64,000 nt of DNA from JAWKWH01 sp963669285 (GTDB lineage: Bacteria > Pseudomonadota > Alphaproteobacteria > Rhizobiales > Rhizobiaceae). The stretch's first letter is position 1, and every line of letters begins with the position of its first letter. A program made the translations under genes and the position numbers. Of this stretch, positions 19,951 through 29,644 are shown one piece after another. The notes beneath the pieces are model-generated. The model was not told the DNA's origin. It made no database searches and saw only the letters and a list, made by a program, of their open reading frames with translations. The stretch spans positions 310,001 through 374,000 of the forward strand of contig CAXXSI010000011.1 of the NCBI GenBank assembly GCA_963669285.2, read 5' to 3'.

Positions 19951-20400
19951 CTAGCCGCTTACCTTGTCATTGAAGTTACTGAAGAATTTCCCGGCGAGCT
20001 TCTTTGAGGTGGATTGGACCAACCGGCTGCCAAGCTGGGCCATCTTGCCGCCCACATCCGCCTTGGCGGAATATGTGAGAACTGTTGCGCCCGGACCGTC
20101 TTCGGTCAGTGTGACGTCTGCTCCGCCCTTTGCAAATCCGGCCACACCACCCTTGCCTTCGCCGGCAATGGTGTAGGAGTGGGGTGGATTGAGGTTTTGC
20201 AGTTCCACCTGACCGGCAAATTTGGCCTTGATCGGCCCAATTTTGAGCAAAACGGTTGCAGCCATTTCGGTCGGGGATTTCATCTCCAGAGATTCGCAGC
20301 CGGGAATACAATCTTTCAAGACCGCGGGATCATTGAGCGCTTCCCAGACTTGCTGGATCGGCGCTTCGATCCGTTCCTTGCCATCCATGTTCACGGCCAT
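19951..20400 (-). CDS. coxG: CoxG-like SRPBCC-fold protein
   Basis: 149 residues. N-terminal DGKERIEAPIQQVWEALNDP followed by CIPGCESLE is the signature of CoxG-type SRPBCC proteins. The C-terminus has the GSRLVQSTSKKLAGKFFSNF helix of the family. CoxG is linked with assembly or membrane tethering of CO-dehydrogenase-type molybdenum hydroxylases. It lies 11 kb from coxSLM here, so pairing with that enzyme is an inference. The start could be the second Met at 20388. Confidence 0.82.
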   Translation of the reverse strand: MAVNMDGKERIEAPIQQVWEALNDPAVLKDCIPGCESLEMKSPTEMAATVLLKIGPIKAKFAGQVELQNLNPPHSYTIAGEGKGGVAGFAKGGADVTLTEDGPGATVLTYSAKADVGGKMAQLGSRLVQSTSKKLAGKFFSNFNDKVSG

Positions 20401-20521
20401 TGTTTATCCCTCGCATGCTGCTTCGAGCTATGTTCCGGTTACATCAGAGCCAATTGTCTGTCCACCGTACTTGCGGCGGGAGATGGCTTGCCATATCCAT
20501 TCGCTGAAGCAAGTGAGATAT

Positions 20522-22234
20522 ATGATGAACGCCAAGAAGCCTACTAAACTCAGATCACAGTCCTGGTTTGATGATCCCGATGATCCGGGGATGACCGCCC
20601 TCTACATCGAACGCTATTTGAACTTCGGGCTCACCCGTGAGGAATTGCAATCCGGCAAGCCGATCATCGGTATCGCGCAAACCGGATCGGATCTTTCCCC
20701 ATGCAACCGGCACCACATCGAATTGGCAAAGCGCGTACGCGAAGGCATTGCCTCTGCGGGTGGAGTGGCGTTCGAGTTTCCGGTTCATCCAATCCAGGAA
20801 ACCGGCAAGCGTCCGACCGCATCCCTTGATCGAAATCTCGCCTATCTCGGGCTGGTCGAGACGCTCTATGGATATCCGCTCGATGGTGTTGTCCTGACAA
20901 TCGGCTGCGACAAGACAACGCCGGCCTTGCTGATGGCTGCGGCAACAGTGAATATCCCAGCTATCGCTCTCTCGGTCGGTCCGATGTTGAACGGATGGCA
21001 TGAGGGTAAACGTTCCGGATCCGGAACAATGGTTTGGGAATCAAGGGAACTGCTTGCCACAGGCGAAATCGACTATGAAGAGTTCATGGAGAGAGTTTCG
21101 TCATCCGCTCCGTCTGTCGGCTATTGCAACACGATGGGTACGGCGACGACGATGAACTCGCTGGCCGAAGCGCTGGGCATGCAGTTGCCGGGTTCGGCCG
21201 CCATCCCCGCACCGTACCGCGAGCGTGGCCAGATGGCTTATGCCACTGGGCGCCGGATCGTCGACATGGTGCACGAGGATCTCAAACCCTCCGATATCAT
21301 GACCAGACAGGCATTCGAAAACGCCATCGTTGTCAACTCTGCGATCGGCGGCTCGACCAATGCGCCGATCCATCTCAATGCGATTGCGCGCCATCTCGGT
21401 ATTGAGTTGAATAATGACGATTGGCAAGCCATCGGTCACAAAGTGCCGCTTCTGGTCAATCTCCAGCCGGCGGGTGAATATCTCGGTGAGGATTACTGCA
21501 GGGCGGGCGGTGTGCCTGCGGTGATTGGCGAGTTGCTGAAAAACGAGCTGTTGCCTCATCCGGGTGCGATTACAGCCAATGGTCTGACAATGGCGGAAAA
21601 CTGTCGCAATGCATCGATCGCTACTCCGGATGTCATTCGCAGTGTTGAAAACGCATTGGTTGATGAGGCCGGATTTATCAATCTAAAGGGCAACCTGTTT
21701 GATAGCGCGATCATGAAGACCAGCGTGATTTCCGACGAGTTTCGCGGTCGCTATTTGTCAAACCCCGACGATCCGATGGCATTCGAAGGCAAAGCAATAG
21801 TCTTTGACGGGCCGGAAGATTATCACGCGCGCATTGACGATCCGTCGCTTGGTTTGGATGAACACGCGATGTTGTTTATGCGTGGCGCCGGTCCGGTCGG
21901 CTATCCCGGTGCTGCCGAAGTGGTCAACATGCAGCCACCGGACTATCTGATCAAGAAAGGTGTCACGTCGCTGCCCTGTATTGGCGATGGCCGGCAATCG
22001 GGCACATCGGGATCGCCTTCGATCCTCAATGCTTCGCCGGAAGCGGCAGTCGGCGGCGGGCTTGCCCTGCTGCAAAGCGGTGACCGCGTCAGGATCGATC
22101 TGAAGGAATGCACGGCCAACATTCTCATCTCGGAAGATGAGTTGGAATCGCGTCGAGCCGAATTGGAGAAGAAGGGCGGGTATGAATATCCGGATCACCA
22201 GACGCCGTGGCAGGAAATTCAACGGGCATGGTAG
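20522..22234 (+). CDS. IlvD/Edd family dehydratase (sugar-acid dehydratase type)
   Basis: 570 residues from ATG 20522 (a second ATG follows at 20525). The open frame extends 300 bases further upstream but that part overlaps coxG antisense and lacks family text. Fe-S cluster cysteines of the family are seen in TGSDLSPCNRH, LTIGCDKTTPA and YCNTMGTA. GGSTNAPIHLNAIA, VMRGAGPVGYPG-like LFMRGAGPVGYPG and IGDGRQSGTSGSPSI are the usual C-terminal motifs. Its length and text fit L-arabonate/D-xylonate dehydratases better than dihydroxy-acid dehydratase IlvD. Substrate not decided by sequence. Confidence 0.85.
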   Translation: MMNAKKPTKLRSQSWFDDPDDPGMTALYIERYLNFGLTREELQSGKPIIGIAQTGSDLSPCNRHHIELAKRVREGIASAGGVAFEFPVHPIQETGKRPTASLDRNLAYLGLVETLYGYPLDGVVLTIGCDKTTPALLMAAATVNIPAIALSVGPMLNGWHEGKRSGSGTMVWESRELLATGEIDYEEFMERVSSSAPSVGYCNTMGTATTMNSLAEALGMQLPGSAAIPAPYRERGQMAYATGRRIVDMVHEDLKPSDIMTRQAFENAIVVNSAIGGSTNAPIHLNAIARHLGIELNNDDWQAIGHKVPLLVNLQPAGEYLGEDYCRAGGVPAVIGELLKNELLPHPGAITANGLTMAENCRNASIATPDVIRSVENALVDEAGFINLKGNLFDSAIMKTSVISDEFRGRYLSNPDDPMAFEGKAIVFDGPEDYHARIDDPSLGLDEHAMLFMRGAGPVGYPGAAEVVNMQPPDYLIKKGVTSLPCIGDGRQSGTSGSPSILNASPEAAVGGGLALLQSGDRVRIDLKECTANILISEDELESRRAELEKKGGYEYPDHQTPWQEIQRAW

Positions 22235-22363
22235 CGCAATTGTCCGAAGGAATGGTGTTGAAACCGGCGGTTAAGTACCAAAGAGTGGTGCAGACCAAGG
22301 GATTGCCGCGGAACAATCACTGAATCGGATATGTTTTAAGCCAGATTCGCTCTAATATGGACG

Positions 22364-23950
22364 CTACCAGCCCATATGCTCTTTTGGTAATTGGATTTGG
22401 TCAAACATTGCGCGAACCTGGTCGTCCAGATCTTTTGAGATGTGACGGGGATAGAGGTTTTCCAGAATCCGCCGTTTTTCCGCGATCGCGCGCAGGACGA
22501 TGTCCGGCTTTCCGTTTTCGGCCCATTCCTTGGGGCTCGATCTGTCACCAAGTGCGGGATAGACGTATTCCGTCTGCATCAATTTGAGCGTCTGTTCATG
22601 ACCGAGATAGTGCCCCGGCCCGTTTTGGCAGACATCGGCAATCGTGTCGATCGACAGCGATTCTTCGGTTACCTCCACGCCCCGCACACAACGTAGACAT
22701 TGGCCAAGGAGATCGTTGTCGATGATCAGGCTTTCCAGGCAGAATCCCATCAGCGAACCGTGCATACCTGCCGATTCGTAGACAAGGTTCAGTCCCGAAA
22801 GACCGGCCATGACATTGGAGATGCCTTTTTCGTAACCGGCCTGAACATCCGGCAGTTTGGCATCCGCCATTCCTGAAGCCGATCCGCCCGGCAGGCCGTA
22901 ATATTGTGCCATCTGCGCGCAGGCCGCCGTCAAGAGCGCCTGTTCACCGGAGCCTCCGGACATCGCCCCGGTTCGCAAATCGGAGACAAACGGCCAGGTT
23001 CCGAAAATCGCCGGATGTCCGGGTTTCAATGCGTTCACGTAAACCAGGCCGGCGAGAACCTCTGCAACGGCCTGAACCACGGCACCGGCTATGGCGGCCG
23101 GCGCCGTTGCGCCGGCCTGACCCGCCGAAAGCAATAGAACCGGCATGCCTCCTTCCACGCAGGCCTCGAGTACACCACAGGCGTCCTCGGCGAATTTCAT
23201 GGGCGGGACTACGAAGCAGTTTGAATTCGATACAAAGGGCCGGGCGCGAAAATTCTCCTCACCGCCGGCGATCATGTAGCAGAGTTTTAGTGCGGCATCG
23301 ACATTCTCGCGCACGGTGAAACTGGTGCCGACATGTTTTGTGGTTCCGCTGAGCGCAGCGTAAAGTGTGTTCAGATCGAGTTCGGCCGGATCGACCAGAT
23401 CGCGGGCTACCATCGGGCGCTGGAAAAAGTGAACATTGTCCAGTGTTTCAACGATGCGGGCCGCATCATAAATGTCCCTAAGCGTGGATTCGCGGTACTC
23501 TCGGTTCTCCACGTCAACCAAATGAACGGCTGCCCCAGCAGTCCCGAAATGAACCCGGCTTTTGCCGGGTTGCAGGTCGTGCTTGGGATCTTGCGCACAA
23601 AGCACGAAATCGCGGGCAGCGTTTTTAATCGTCGACAAAACCAGATTTCTGGGGAAGCGAAGGCGCTGATCCTCGCCGTAGATTGCGCCCAGCCGGGTGC
23701 AGGCCTCAACGCAGGACGGACTGGCATCGGCAAAACCGACCGTCTCCAGCACGGTCAAAACCGCTTCGTTGATACGGTCCTGATCGTCTGGTGTTAGTGG
23801 TTTGTAGGTACCGCCAGACAGTCCAGCCCGGACCGGTCGTACGCTCTCGGCCAGTGGTGCAGCCCGCATGGCGCGCCTGGCTTCGCGGCCGCCCGAGCGC
23901 CGTGCCTGCGAGTCTCTATCCTTTGCGCTGCGATGCATTGGCCCGTCCAA
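22364..23950 (-). CDS. MttB-family (trimethylamine methyltransferase-like) corrinoid methyltransferase, non-pyrrolysine
   Basis: 528 residues; a second Met at 23938 is a possible start. Family text: FGTAGAAVHLVDVENREYRE, TTKHVGTSFTVRENV, MAGLSGLNLVYESAGMHGS, and a C-terminal GHYLGHEQTLKLMQTEY. It is read through without an internal amber codon, so it belongs to the non-Pyl (MtgB-like) branch, whose known members demethylate glycine betaine or related quaternary amines and pass the methyl group to a corrinoid protein. No corrinoid protein gene is adjacent. The MocR regulator next door, 143 bases upstream, is on the same strand. Confidence 0.83.
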   Translation of the reverse strand: MDGPMHRSAKDRDSQARRSGGREARRAMRAAPLAESVRPVRAGLSGGTYKPLTPDDQDRINEAVLTVLETVGFADASPSCVEACTRLGAIYGEDQRLRFPRNLVLSTIKNAARDFVLCAQDPKHDLQPGKSRVHFGTAGAAVHLVDVENREYRESTLRDIYDAARIVETLDNVHFFQRPMVARDLVDPAELDLNTLYAALSGTTKHVGTSFTVRENVDAALKLCYMIAGGEENFRARPFVSNSNCFVVPPMKFAEDACGVLEACVEGGMPVLLLSAGQAGATAPAAIAGAVVQAVAEVLAGLVYVNALKPGHPAIFGTWPFVSDLRTGAMSGGSGEQALLTAACAQMAQYYGLPGGSASGMADAKLPDVQAGYEKGISNVMAGLSGLNLVYESAGMHGSLMGFCLESLIIDNDLLGQCLRCVRGVEVTEESLSIDTIADVCQNGPGHYLGHEQTLKLMQTEYVYPALGDRSSPKEWAENGKPDIVLRAIAEKRRILENLYPRHISKDLDDQVRAMFDQIQLPKEHMGW

Positions 23951-24093
23951 ACTGGTGAAAATTGGAACAGATTTTTCACCGGAACCGCTTCATTCACGAT
24001 GAGAAATGCGACGATGGATGGCGCAATAACGGCACTGCAAAGACGACTCGAGTGAATGCCGAACTGATTGGAATTAAATATTCAGCATCTACC

Positions 24094-25587
24094 CTATGCC
24101 GCAGGGGATAGTTCGCGGGCCGCCAGCGCAAGCTCTCGAATGCCTTTTTCAATGTTCTTGAGCGGTATGGATGATATGCCAAGTCGCATGTAATTTGCCG
24201 GCTTTGAATGACCGGCGAAAAAGATATTTCCCGGTTCGATGAGAACACTGTGTTTCTGGGCCTGGATAGCCAACGCGTTGGCATCGGCAGTCGGTGGCCC
24301 TTCGAGCCAAAGCGAAGTGCCTGTTTCGGAATGACCGGTGGACCATTGCGGCAAGTGATCGGCAACCGAATGTACGATTTGTTCGCGTCTTTCGCGAAAT
24401 GCCGTTGCGAGTTTTCGCACCAGCGTATCGTGGTGGCCGAGCGAAAGGAATAGTGCGACGGCTCGCTGATTGTTGGCAGGGGGATGGCGGAGCACAAACC
24501 GGCGTAGTGATCGCAATTCCGATATCAGATCGGGTGGAGCGACGATGTATCCAACGCGAAGACCGGGCGCGAGCGTTTTTGACAGTGATCCAACATAAAC
24601 AACCCTGCCCGAGTGATCGAGGCTTTTCAACGCCGGTTCGGGCGCATCATCTAAAAGTTGACTGTCATAGTCATCCTCGATGACGATCATGTCGTTTTCA
24701 GCGGCGTGATTGAGTAAATCTTTTCGCCGTTGGGCTGTCATCGAAACCATCGTCGGGCACTGGTGGCTTGGGGTAACAAATGCAAAGTCGCAGCCATCCG
24801 GCATGGAATCGACAACCAATCCCTGTTTGTCGATCGGCGTCGGCACGGTTTCGGCACCGGCAAGGCGGAAGATGCTACGCGCATCTGGATAGCCGGGATC
24901 CTCCATGGCAACGCGTGTGCCCTTTGCCATCAGCAAAGTAGCCAGCATGTAAAGGGCATTTTGTGCGCCAAGGGTAATCATGATCTCGTCAGGACTGGCA
25001 AAAATTCCCCTTTTGGGAAGCATCCGGGCTTGTATCTGCTCGACCAGTAAAGGATCGTCGCGCTCGAACATGTCGGACGCCCAATTGTTGATTTCGAGCA
25101 CCGCCAACGCCATTCGGTTGCATTCGCGCCATTCCGTTGTCGGAAACAAGGAAGGATCGAATTGTCCATAGATGAACGGGAAGGAAGATTTCTGCCAGTT
25201 ATGAGGCTTGTCCGGTTTCGGCAGGTCGCGAGCGCTTGAGATTGCGCGATTGCGCCAGTCAATCGAGCTGGATGTTCGGTGCTGGCCGGATGGCGGCTGA
25301 TCTGGCGTTACCAACACATCAGGATTGACAAAATGGCCGCGTCTTTCGCGAGCGACCAGAAAGCCCTGATCGACGAGTTGCTGGAAGGCCAGCACCACTG
25401 TGCCGCGGGCAACACCAAGCTTTTTTGCCAATACCCGGCACGACGGCAGCGGCATTTTTGCTGAGATCTGACGATCGAGGATTGCCGCCACAATTGCCTG
25501 ACGGATCTGGGCCTGCAACGTCTGACCAGATCCTGGCTGGATCGAGAACAGACCAGACCACATTGTGTTGCTGGTGCGTGAAGCCAT
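24094..25587 (-). CDS. MocR-type transcriptional regulator (GntR HTH fused to aminotransferase-like domain)
   Basis: 497 residues. The N-terminal ~80 residues hold a GntR winged helix (LQAQIRQAIVAAILD, LAKKLGVARGTVVLAFQQL, VARERRGHFV). Residues ~130-490 form a fold-I aminotransferase domain with the PLP lysine in YVGSLSKTLAPGLRVGY. MocR/PdxR proteins sense PLP or amino-group metabolites and usually control a neighbouring gene. Candidate targets are the MttB-type gene downstream or the divergent small secreted protein gene. Confidence 0.88.
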   Translation of the reverse strand: MASRTSNTMWSGLFSIQPGSGQTLQAQIRQAIVAAILDRQISAKMPLPSCRVLAKKLGVARGTVVLAFQQLVDQGFLVARERRGHFVNPDVLVTPDQPPSGQHRTSSSIDWRNRAISSARDLPKPDKPHNWQKSSFPFIYGQFDPSLFPTTEWRECNRMALAVLEINNWASDMFERDDPLLVEQIQARMLPKRGIFASPDEIMITLGAQNALYMLATLLMAKGTRVAMEDPGYPDARSIFRLAGAETVPTPIDKQGLVVDSMPDGCDFAFVTPSHQCPTMVSMTAQRRKDLLNHAAENDMIVIEDDYDSQLLDDAPEPALKSLDHSGRVVYVGSLSKTLAPGLRVGYIVAPPDLISELRSLRRFVLRHPPANNQRAVALFLSLGHHDTLVRKLATAFRERREQIVHSVADHLPQWSTGHSETGTSLWLEGPPTADANALAIQAQKHSVLIEPGNIFFAGHSKPANYMRLGISSIPLKNIEKGIRELALAARELSPAA

Positions 25588-25871
25588 GTATTGCGACCAA
25601 AATGCATGCAGTTGGTTTTAGTGTTTATAGATGTCAATGGCATTTGGTACAACAAGCTTGGTCCAATAGTCTGATTAGTGAGCCGATCAGTGAATCCGAT
25701 TGGACGGACGTCCTCAGTACTCAACTGAAGGAAATGAAGATAGCAATGTATGCAATTTCAGATGGTTAACAAAGTGTGTACGCGGTTGTGACGCGGCGCA
25801 CAGCGCTTTGTTGCTGCGCAGAGCATTCTCCATCCTGTGTTCAACAGCAATACCCGAAACGGAGAATGACC

Positions 25872-26150
25872 ATGAAAAAGATTATCGCACTTGCACTGAT
25901 CACCAGTTTTGTAGCCACAGGTACCGCGATGGCGCAGGTTGGCGCCGCCGCCGGCCAGGGAAGCCGCGGTGGTGGTGGCCCCGGCGGTCCTGGCGATGGT
26001 GGTCCGGACGCCAATGGCAGAGAAGCGATCCAGATTACCGTGCCGCAGAGGTACAAGCGTCCGCTGACCCCTCCGAAGTTCCCTGAGCTTTGCCGAAGTG
26101 GCGACGAAATGGTGGCTTCAGAAAACGATTGTAATCACTACAGCCGCTGA
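25872..26150 (+). CDS. Small secreted glycine-rich protein of unknown function
   Basis: 92 residues from ATG 25872, chosen because GGAG lies 7 bases upstream; ATG 25866 is too close. Signal peptide MKKIIALALITSFVATGTAMA, then a Gly/Pro-rich stretch (about residues 30-48: GGGGPGGPGDGGPD) and a more ordered tail with QITVPQRYKRPLTPPKFP and two Cys (LCRSGDE, NDCNHYSR). I do not recognise a family. Monocistronic, ended by a strong terminator. Confidence 0.65.
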   Translation: MKKIIALALITSFVATGTAMAQVGAAAGQGSRGGGGPGGPGDGGPDANGREAIQITVPQRYKRPLTPPKFPELCRSGDEMVASENDCNHYSR

Positions 26151-26176
26151 TCCTTCGGTAAAGCCGACCTCCCGAA

Positions 26177-26209
26177 ACACCGGTCCGTACCCTGCGGACC
26201 GGTGTTTTC
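26177..26209 (+). terminator. Rho-independent terminator
   Basis: Perfect 11-bp stem (ACACCGGTCCG at 26177-26187 with its complement at 26195-26205), 7-base loop, then TTTT. Follows the small secreted protein gene. Confidence 0.85.
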
Positions 26210-26275
26210 ACTGCGATTTTACCGGAACCGCAGACGTGGTAACGTCAAGACAGTTCGATTAGACGAGGGTCGCAT

Positions 26276-26965
26276 ATGGTTTCGCTAAAATCCTTTTCAC
26301 TTTTTGAATCACTTAGCGATGCGCAAGACCAAAAGTGGTCATCCCAGTGCAATATTACCGAACATGGTGAGCATGAACTGGTGGTCGATTTCATGGACGA
26401 AAGTCATGACGTGCGCTTCATCATTAGCGGTAGAGTGCGCGTCATCCTTCGCTTTGCGACCGGTCAGGAGGCGATATTGGGCGAATTCGGCGATGGTCAG
26501 TTCTTCGGTGAACAGGCCGCGATCGACGGGCAGGCACGCTCAGCCAACATCACTGCGATGGTCTCGACCAAGCTTCTTTCGGTGCCGCGACAGGTATTTC
26601 TCGATATCATGCGCGACGCCCCGGATGTCGCTATAACACTGCTGCAAATCCTTTCTGCCCGCATTCGTGATCTCAACATGCGCGTGGCAGAACGTTCGTT
26701 CCTGAAAGCGAAGTACCGGCTTTACAGCGAATTGCTTCGTCTTTCACGACCACGACTGGGGCACGACGGACAGAGGATCATTTCGCCGCCGCCGGTGCAA
26801 CAAGCCTTGGCGGAACGCATTGGCTGCAGCCGCGAAGCGGTTTCGCGAGAGATGGCGTCGCTCGACAGGGCGAGCGTGATCGAACGCGCGCGCGGTGGTG
26901 TGGTACTACGGGATGTCGACGAATTGTCAAAGCGCATTTCCGCAGGCTGGAGCGACACCGCTTAG
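26276..26965 (+). CDS. Crp/Fnr family transcriptional regulator
   Basis: 229 residues. The cNMP-binding domain (about residues 20-120) has the phosphate-binding cassette text FGEQAAIDGQARSAN, with the Glu and Arg expected for cyclic-nucleotide contact. A C-terminal winged helix (about residues 165-215) has ALAERIGCSREAVSREMASL. No N-terminal Cys cluster, so not Fnr-like. Convergent with, and overlapping by four bases, a gene for a CHASE2 adenylate cyclase, which could supply its ligand. Confidence 0.88.
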   Translation: MVSLKSFSLFESLSDAQDQKWSSQCNITEHGEHELVVDFMDESHDVRFIISGRVRVILRFATGQEAILGEFGDGQFFGEQAAIDGQARSANITAMVSTKLLSVPRQVFLDIMRDAPDVAITLLQILSARIRDLNMRVAERSFLKAKYRLYSELLRLSRPRLGHDGQRIISPPPVQQALAERIGCSREAVSREMASLDRASVIERARGGVVLRDVDELSKRISAGWSDTA

Positions 26966-28851
26966 AGCCGGTTTCCGTCGATGCTCTCAACATCCTCAAC
27001 GGTAAAGGTTTCGACCTCCTCGTCGAAACCGTGAAGTTTGGTGTGGCCAACGGACTTCATCAACGTTGAAGTGGCGGCGGCAAATCCGGCTCCTGCAAGC
27101 AATGGAACGCCTTCGGTTTTGGTCGCCCCTTCAAGCCGGGCGGCGAGATTCACTGTGTCACCGATTGCGGTATAATCAATCCGACGCGCCGAGCCAAAAT
27201 TACCCACCGAACAGACACCCGTTTCTAGACCTGCGCCGACCCTCAACGTGGGCAGATTCCTCGCTTTCAGTTCGGAGTTCGCACCTGCGATGCGTTCTAT
27301 GATAGCTCGCGCTGCATGCAGCGCCCTGTCGGCATGATCGGTAACCTCCACCGGCGCATTCCATATTGCCAGCACCGCGTCGCCCATAAATTTGTCAATG
27401 GTCCCGTCCCGTTTCAGGATCTCATCAGTGGCGATGCCAAGAAAATGATTGACGATCGTGACGATTTCGCCGGCGGACAGTTTGTGTGTCATCGCAGTAA
27501 AGCCACGAATGTCCATGATCAGAACGGTTACTTCCCGCTTCTCGACCGCGATCATCGCTTCTGCGTCCGAAGCTGCGAGTTTTTTGACGATCGCTGGCGA
27601 CAAAAACTGGGAAAACTGACGCGCCAGGTTTTGTCGCCGTTGCTCGGCAAACCGGTAATTGGCAAAGCCCGATGTCATTGCAACGAGGAGAAGACCGGCT
27701 GCGGGTTGCAGTCCTTCGTAGAGCATATTGCCAGCAGCAAAAGCTGAAAAACCAGCGATGAAGGGCGATACGATGATCAACAGCATGGCCGGGATGGACA
27801 ACCACGGCCTTGCACTGATCATGCCACCGAAAACAATGACGAGAATTGTCCCGACGACGAACCATAGCCGCTCAATCCACCGCGCCTCGTCCGCTTCGCT
27901 AATGAAGTTACCGGTTAGCAGTTGCTCGATAACCATTGCGTGGACTTCGGCGCCAAGTCGGGCCACCTGTGCCGGAGTCGTGTGGTATTGGTCGAGACCA
28001 ACAGCACTGACAGCGATGATAGCAATCGCGCCATCAAGTGCGGGCGTAAGTTCACCCCGCAGCAAGTTCGATGCAGATATCCTTTCGACGCTGCCATACC
28101 TCTCCCTCAGGTGGATCGTTCCGGCTTCGTTGAGTGGAACAATGTAGGATCCTAGCTTCAGCGCATCGAAACCACCTCCGCCCATACGCGCGGTAAATCC
28201 GGTTTCATTGACATGCAGACGCATCAACTCAAACGCAAATGAAGGCCACAACAATGGACCGTCAGCTTCGCCTTTCAGCCAAACAAGAGGCAATTGACGC
28301 AGGGTTCCGTCGCTGTCGGGCGTAGCACGTATGACGCCGAGGCCACTGGCGGTATCGTTGAACAGGGCGTTTGAAGCAACTATTCCACCGACCGCCGGTA
28401 AATCGTTGGGAACGTCCCCGACCAGTGACCAACCAGCCTTTGGTAATACCCGGCTGGTCGTAGGCACGACATCAGTGCTAACGGCGAGAACGCTGGGGGC
28501 ATTTGACAGACTCGCTGCCAGCCGCCTGTCGCCCTGCGGCCCTGTCGGCGATTCATCGGGTTCTGGAAACAGAATATCGAGGCCGATGGCGCTTGCTCCG
28601 TTTGAGGCGACAGCATCCACCAAGTCGGCCATTTTCGAACGGTTCCAGGGCCAGCGACCCTGCTCCAGCAGGCTCTGATCATCGATCGTGACCAAAACCA
28701 CCGGCGAAGTAATCGCCGGTGCCGGCCAGAGGGTCTGGTAGATGTCAAAGGTCTTGCCGCGAAGTCCGGAAAACTCTCGATCAAACAGGACATGGGCGCC
28801 AAGCAGCAAACCTGCCAGAACGGTTGCGCCAATCCAGACCCTGGGCAGCAT
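26962..28851 (-). CDS. CHASE2-domain adenylate/guanylate cyclase
   Basis: 629 residues. N-terminal membrane helix (about 5-22), extracytoplasmic CHASE2 sensor domain (about 30-320, with VVLVTIDDQSL and IGLDILFPEPD), further membrane helices (about 335-405), then a class III cyclase domain (about 435-610) with metal-binding Asp residues in IMDIRGFTAM and KFMGDAVLAIW and the RVGAGLETG stretch. Makes a cyclic nucleotide in the cytoplasm in response to a periplasmic signal. Downstream of a FecR-domain gene by 14 bases, so probably co-transcribed with it and with the TPR-barrel gene. Confidence 0.9.
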   Translation of the reverse strand: MLPRVWIGATVLAGLLLGAHVLFDREFSGLRGKTFDIYQTLWPAPAITSPVVLVTIDDQSLLEQGRWPWNRSKMADLVDAVASNGASAIGLDILFPEPDESPTGPQGDRRLAASLSNAPSVLAVSTDVVPTTSRVLPKAGWSLVGDVPNDLPAVGGIVASNALFNDTASGLGVIRATPDSDGTLRQLPLVWLKGEADGPLLWPSFAFELMRLHVNETGFTARMGGGGFDALKLGSYIVPLNEAGTIHLRERYGSVERISASNLLRGELTPALDGAIAIIAVSAVGLDQYHTTPAQVARLGAEVHAMVIEQLLTGNFISEADEARWIERLWFVVGTILVIVFGGMISARPWLSIPAMLLIIVSPFIAGFSAFAAGNMLYEGLQPAAGLLLVAMTSGFANYRFAEQRRQNLARQFSQFLSPAIVKKLAASDAEAMIAVEKREVTVLIMDIRGFTAMTHKLSAGEIVTIVNHFLGIATDEILKRDGTIDKFMGDAVLAIWNAPVEVTDHADRALHAARAIIERIAGANSELKARNLPTLRVGAGLETGVCSVGNFGSARRIDYTAIGDTVNLAARLEGATKTEGVPLLAGAGFAAATSTLMKSVGHTKLHGFDEEVETFTVEDVESIDGNRL

Positions 28852-28865
28852 TCGAAAACGGCTGG

Positions 28866-29633
28866 CTATTGCCGTCCCAGCGGTTCATACGGGAAATTCG
28901 GTTCGCGATGAGGATCGGCGTGTGGAATGGATCCGTCCCGCGAGGAGCACCGTTTCAATCGAAGTCCGGCTTTGGAAGCACAACCTGTTTCCGCATCAAG
29001 GCCTCTGCCCGGTCTGCCCGGAGTACCGGTTCCCGCAATCCGGTCCGTGCTGTCGAGAACCGCAAAGCGGTTTCGTCCACCTGGCCCGACCTGAAGTTCG
29101 CTTCCGTTGGAAATACAAGAGAATCCGGGCTTCGTGACGATCTTCTTGCGCCCGCGGAGAATGCAGGTCATTTGCCCAGCGCGCAGTATTCCTTCAGAAA
29201 GTTCCTTCTTTACCGATACTTCGATAATGCCGCCGCGTACGCCGAGTATCATGTGCGGAGTGCGAACATTCATGCGGCCGCGTTTGGATATCTGGCCGCC
29301 ATAAAACCTGGTCAATCCGCTGTTTGCCCGGATCGTCGACCGTCCGCGTCGCGTCGCGGGATCGTAGACAAATTCATCGATTATCAAGCTGGCATTCGGA
29401 CCAATCTTGGCGCTGGATTCGTCGTCGAACACAATCATGCCGAGACCGGTAGCGTTGCTTTTCAGGCGGTCCCGCAGATAAATCTCCGCACCAATACCCA
29501 GTTTCGGTCCGTTTAGCCGTTTTACCACCGTCTGAAATGCGGTCATCTTGCCGACCGGTTTGGCCAGTGTGGGCGCACTTGCTGCCAAGATAATAGCGGC
29601 GGCTAACATCAATCGATTGATCGTTGTTCTCAT
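28866..29633 (-). CDS. Periplasmic FecR-domain protein
   Basis: 255 residues. Signal peptide to about residue 24 (SAPTLA). The FecR fold (about residues 30-190) includes IYLRDRLKSNATGLGMIVFDD, SLIIDEFVYDPATRRG, and NVRTPHMILGVRGGIIEV. The tail from about residue 195 is basic and low in order. FecR domains next to CHASE2 cyclases are a recurring pairing, and FecR is thought to interact with CHASE2 in the periplasm. Lies 11 bases downstream of the TPR-barrel gene and 14 bases upstream of the cyclase. Confidence 0.87.
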   Translation of the reverse strand: MRTTINRLMLAAAIILAASAPTLAKPVGKMTAFQTVVKRLNGPKLGIGAEIYLRDRLKSNATGLGMIVFDDESSAKIGPNASLIIDEFVYDPATRRGRSTIRANSGLTRFYGGQISKRGRMNVRTPHMILGVRGGIIEVSVKKELSEGILRAGQMTCILRGRKKIVTKPGFSCISNGSELQVGPGGRNRFAVLDSTDRIAGTGTPGRPGRGLDAETGCASKAGLRLKRCSSRDGSIPHADPHREPNFPYEPLGRQ

Positions 29634-29644
29634 AGTCTTGCTCC

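Noticed and set aside
22364..23950. Pyrrolysine-containing trimethylamine methyltransferase
   Set aside because: The frame has no internal amber codon and no pyl genes are nearby, so it is the non-Pyl branch.
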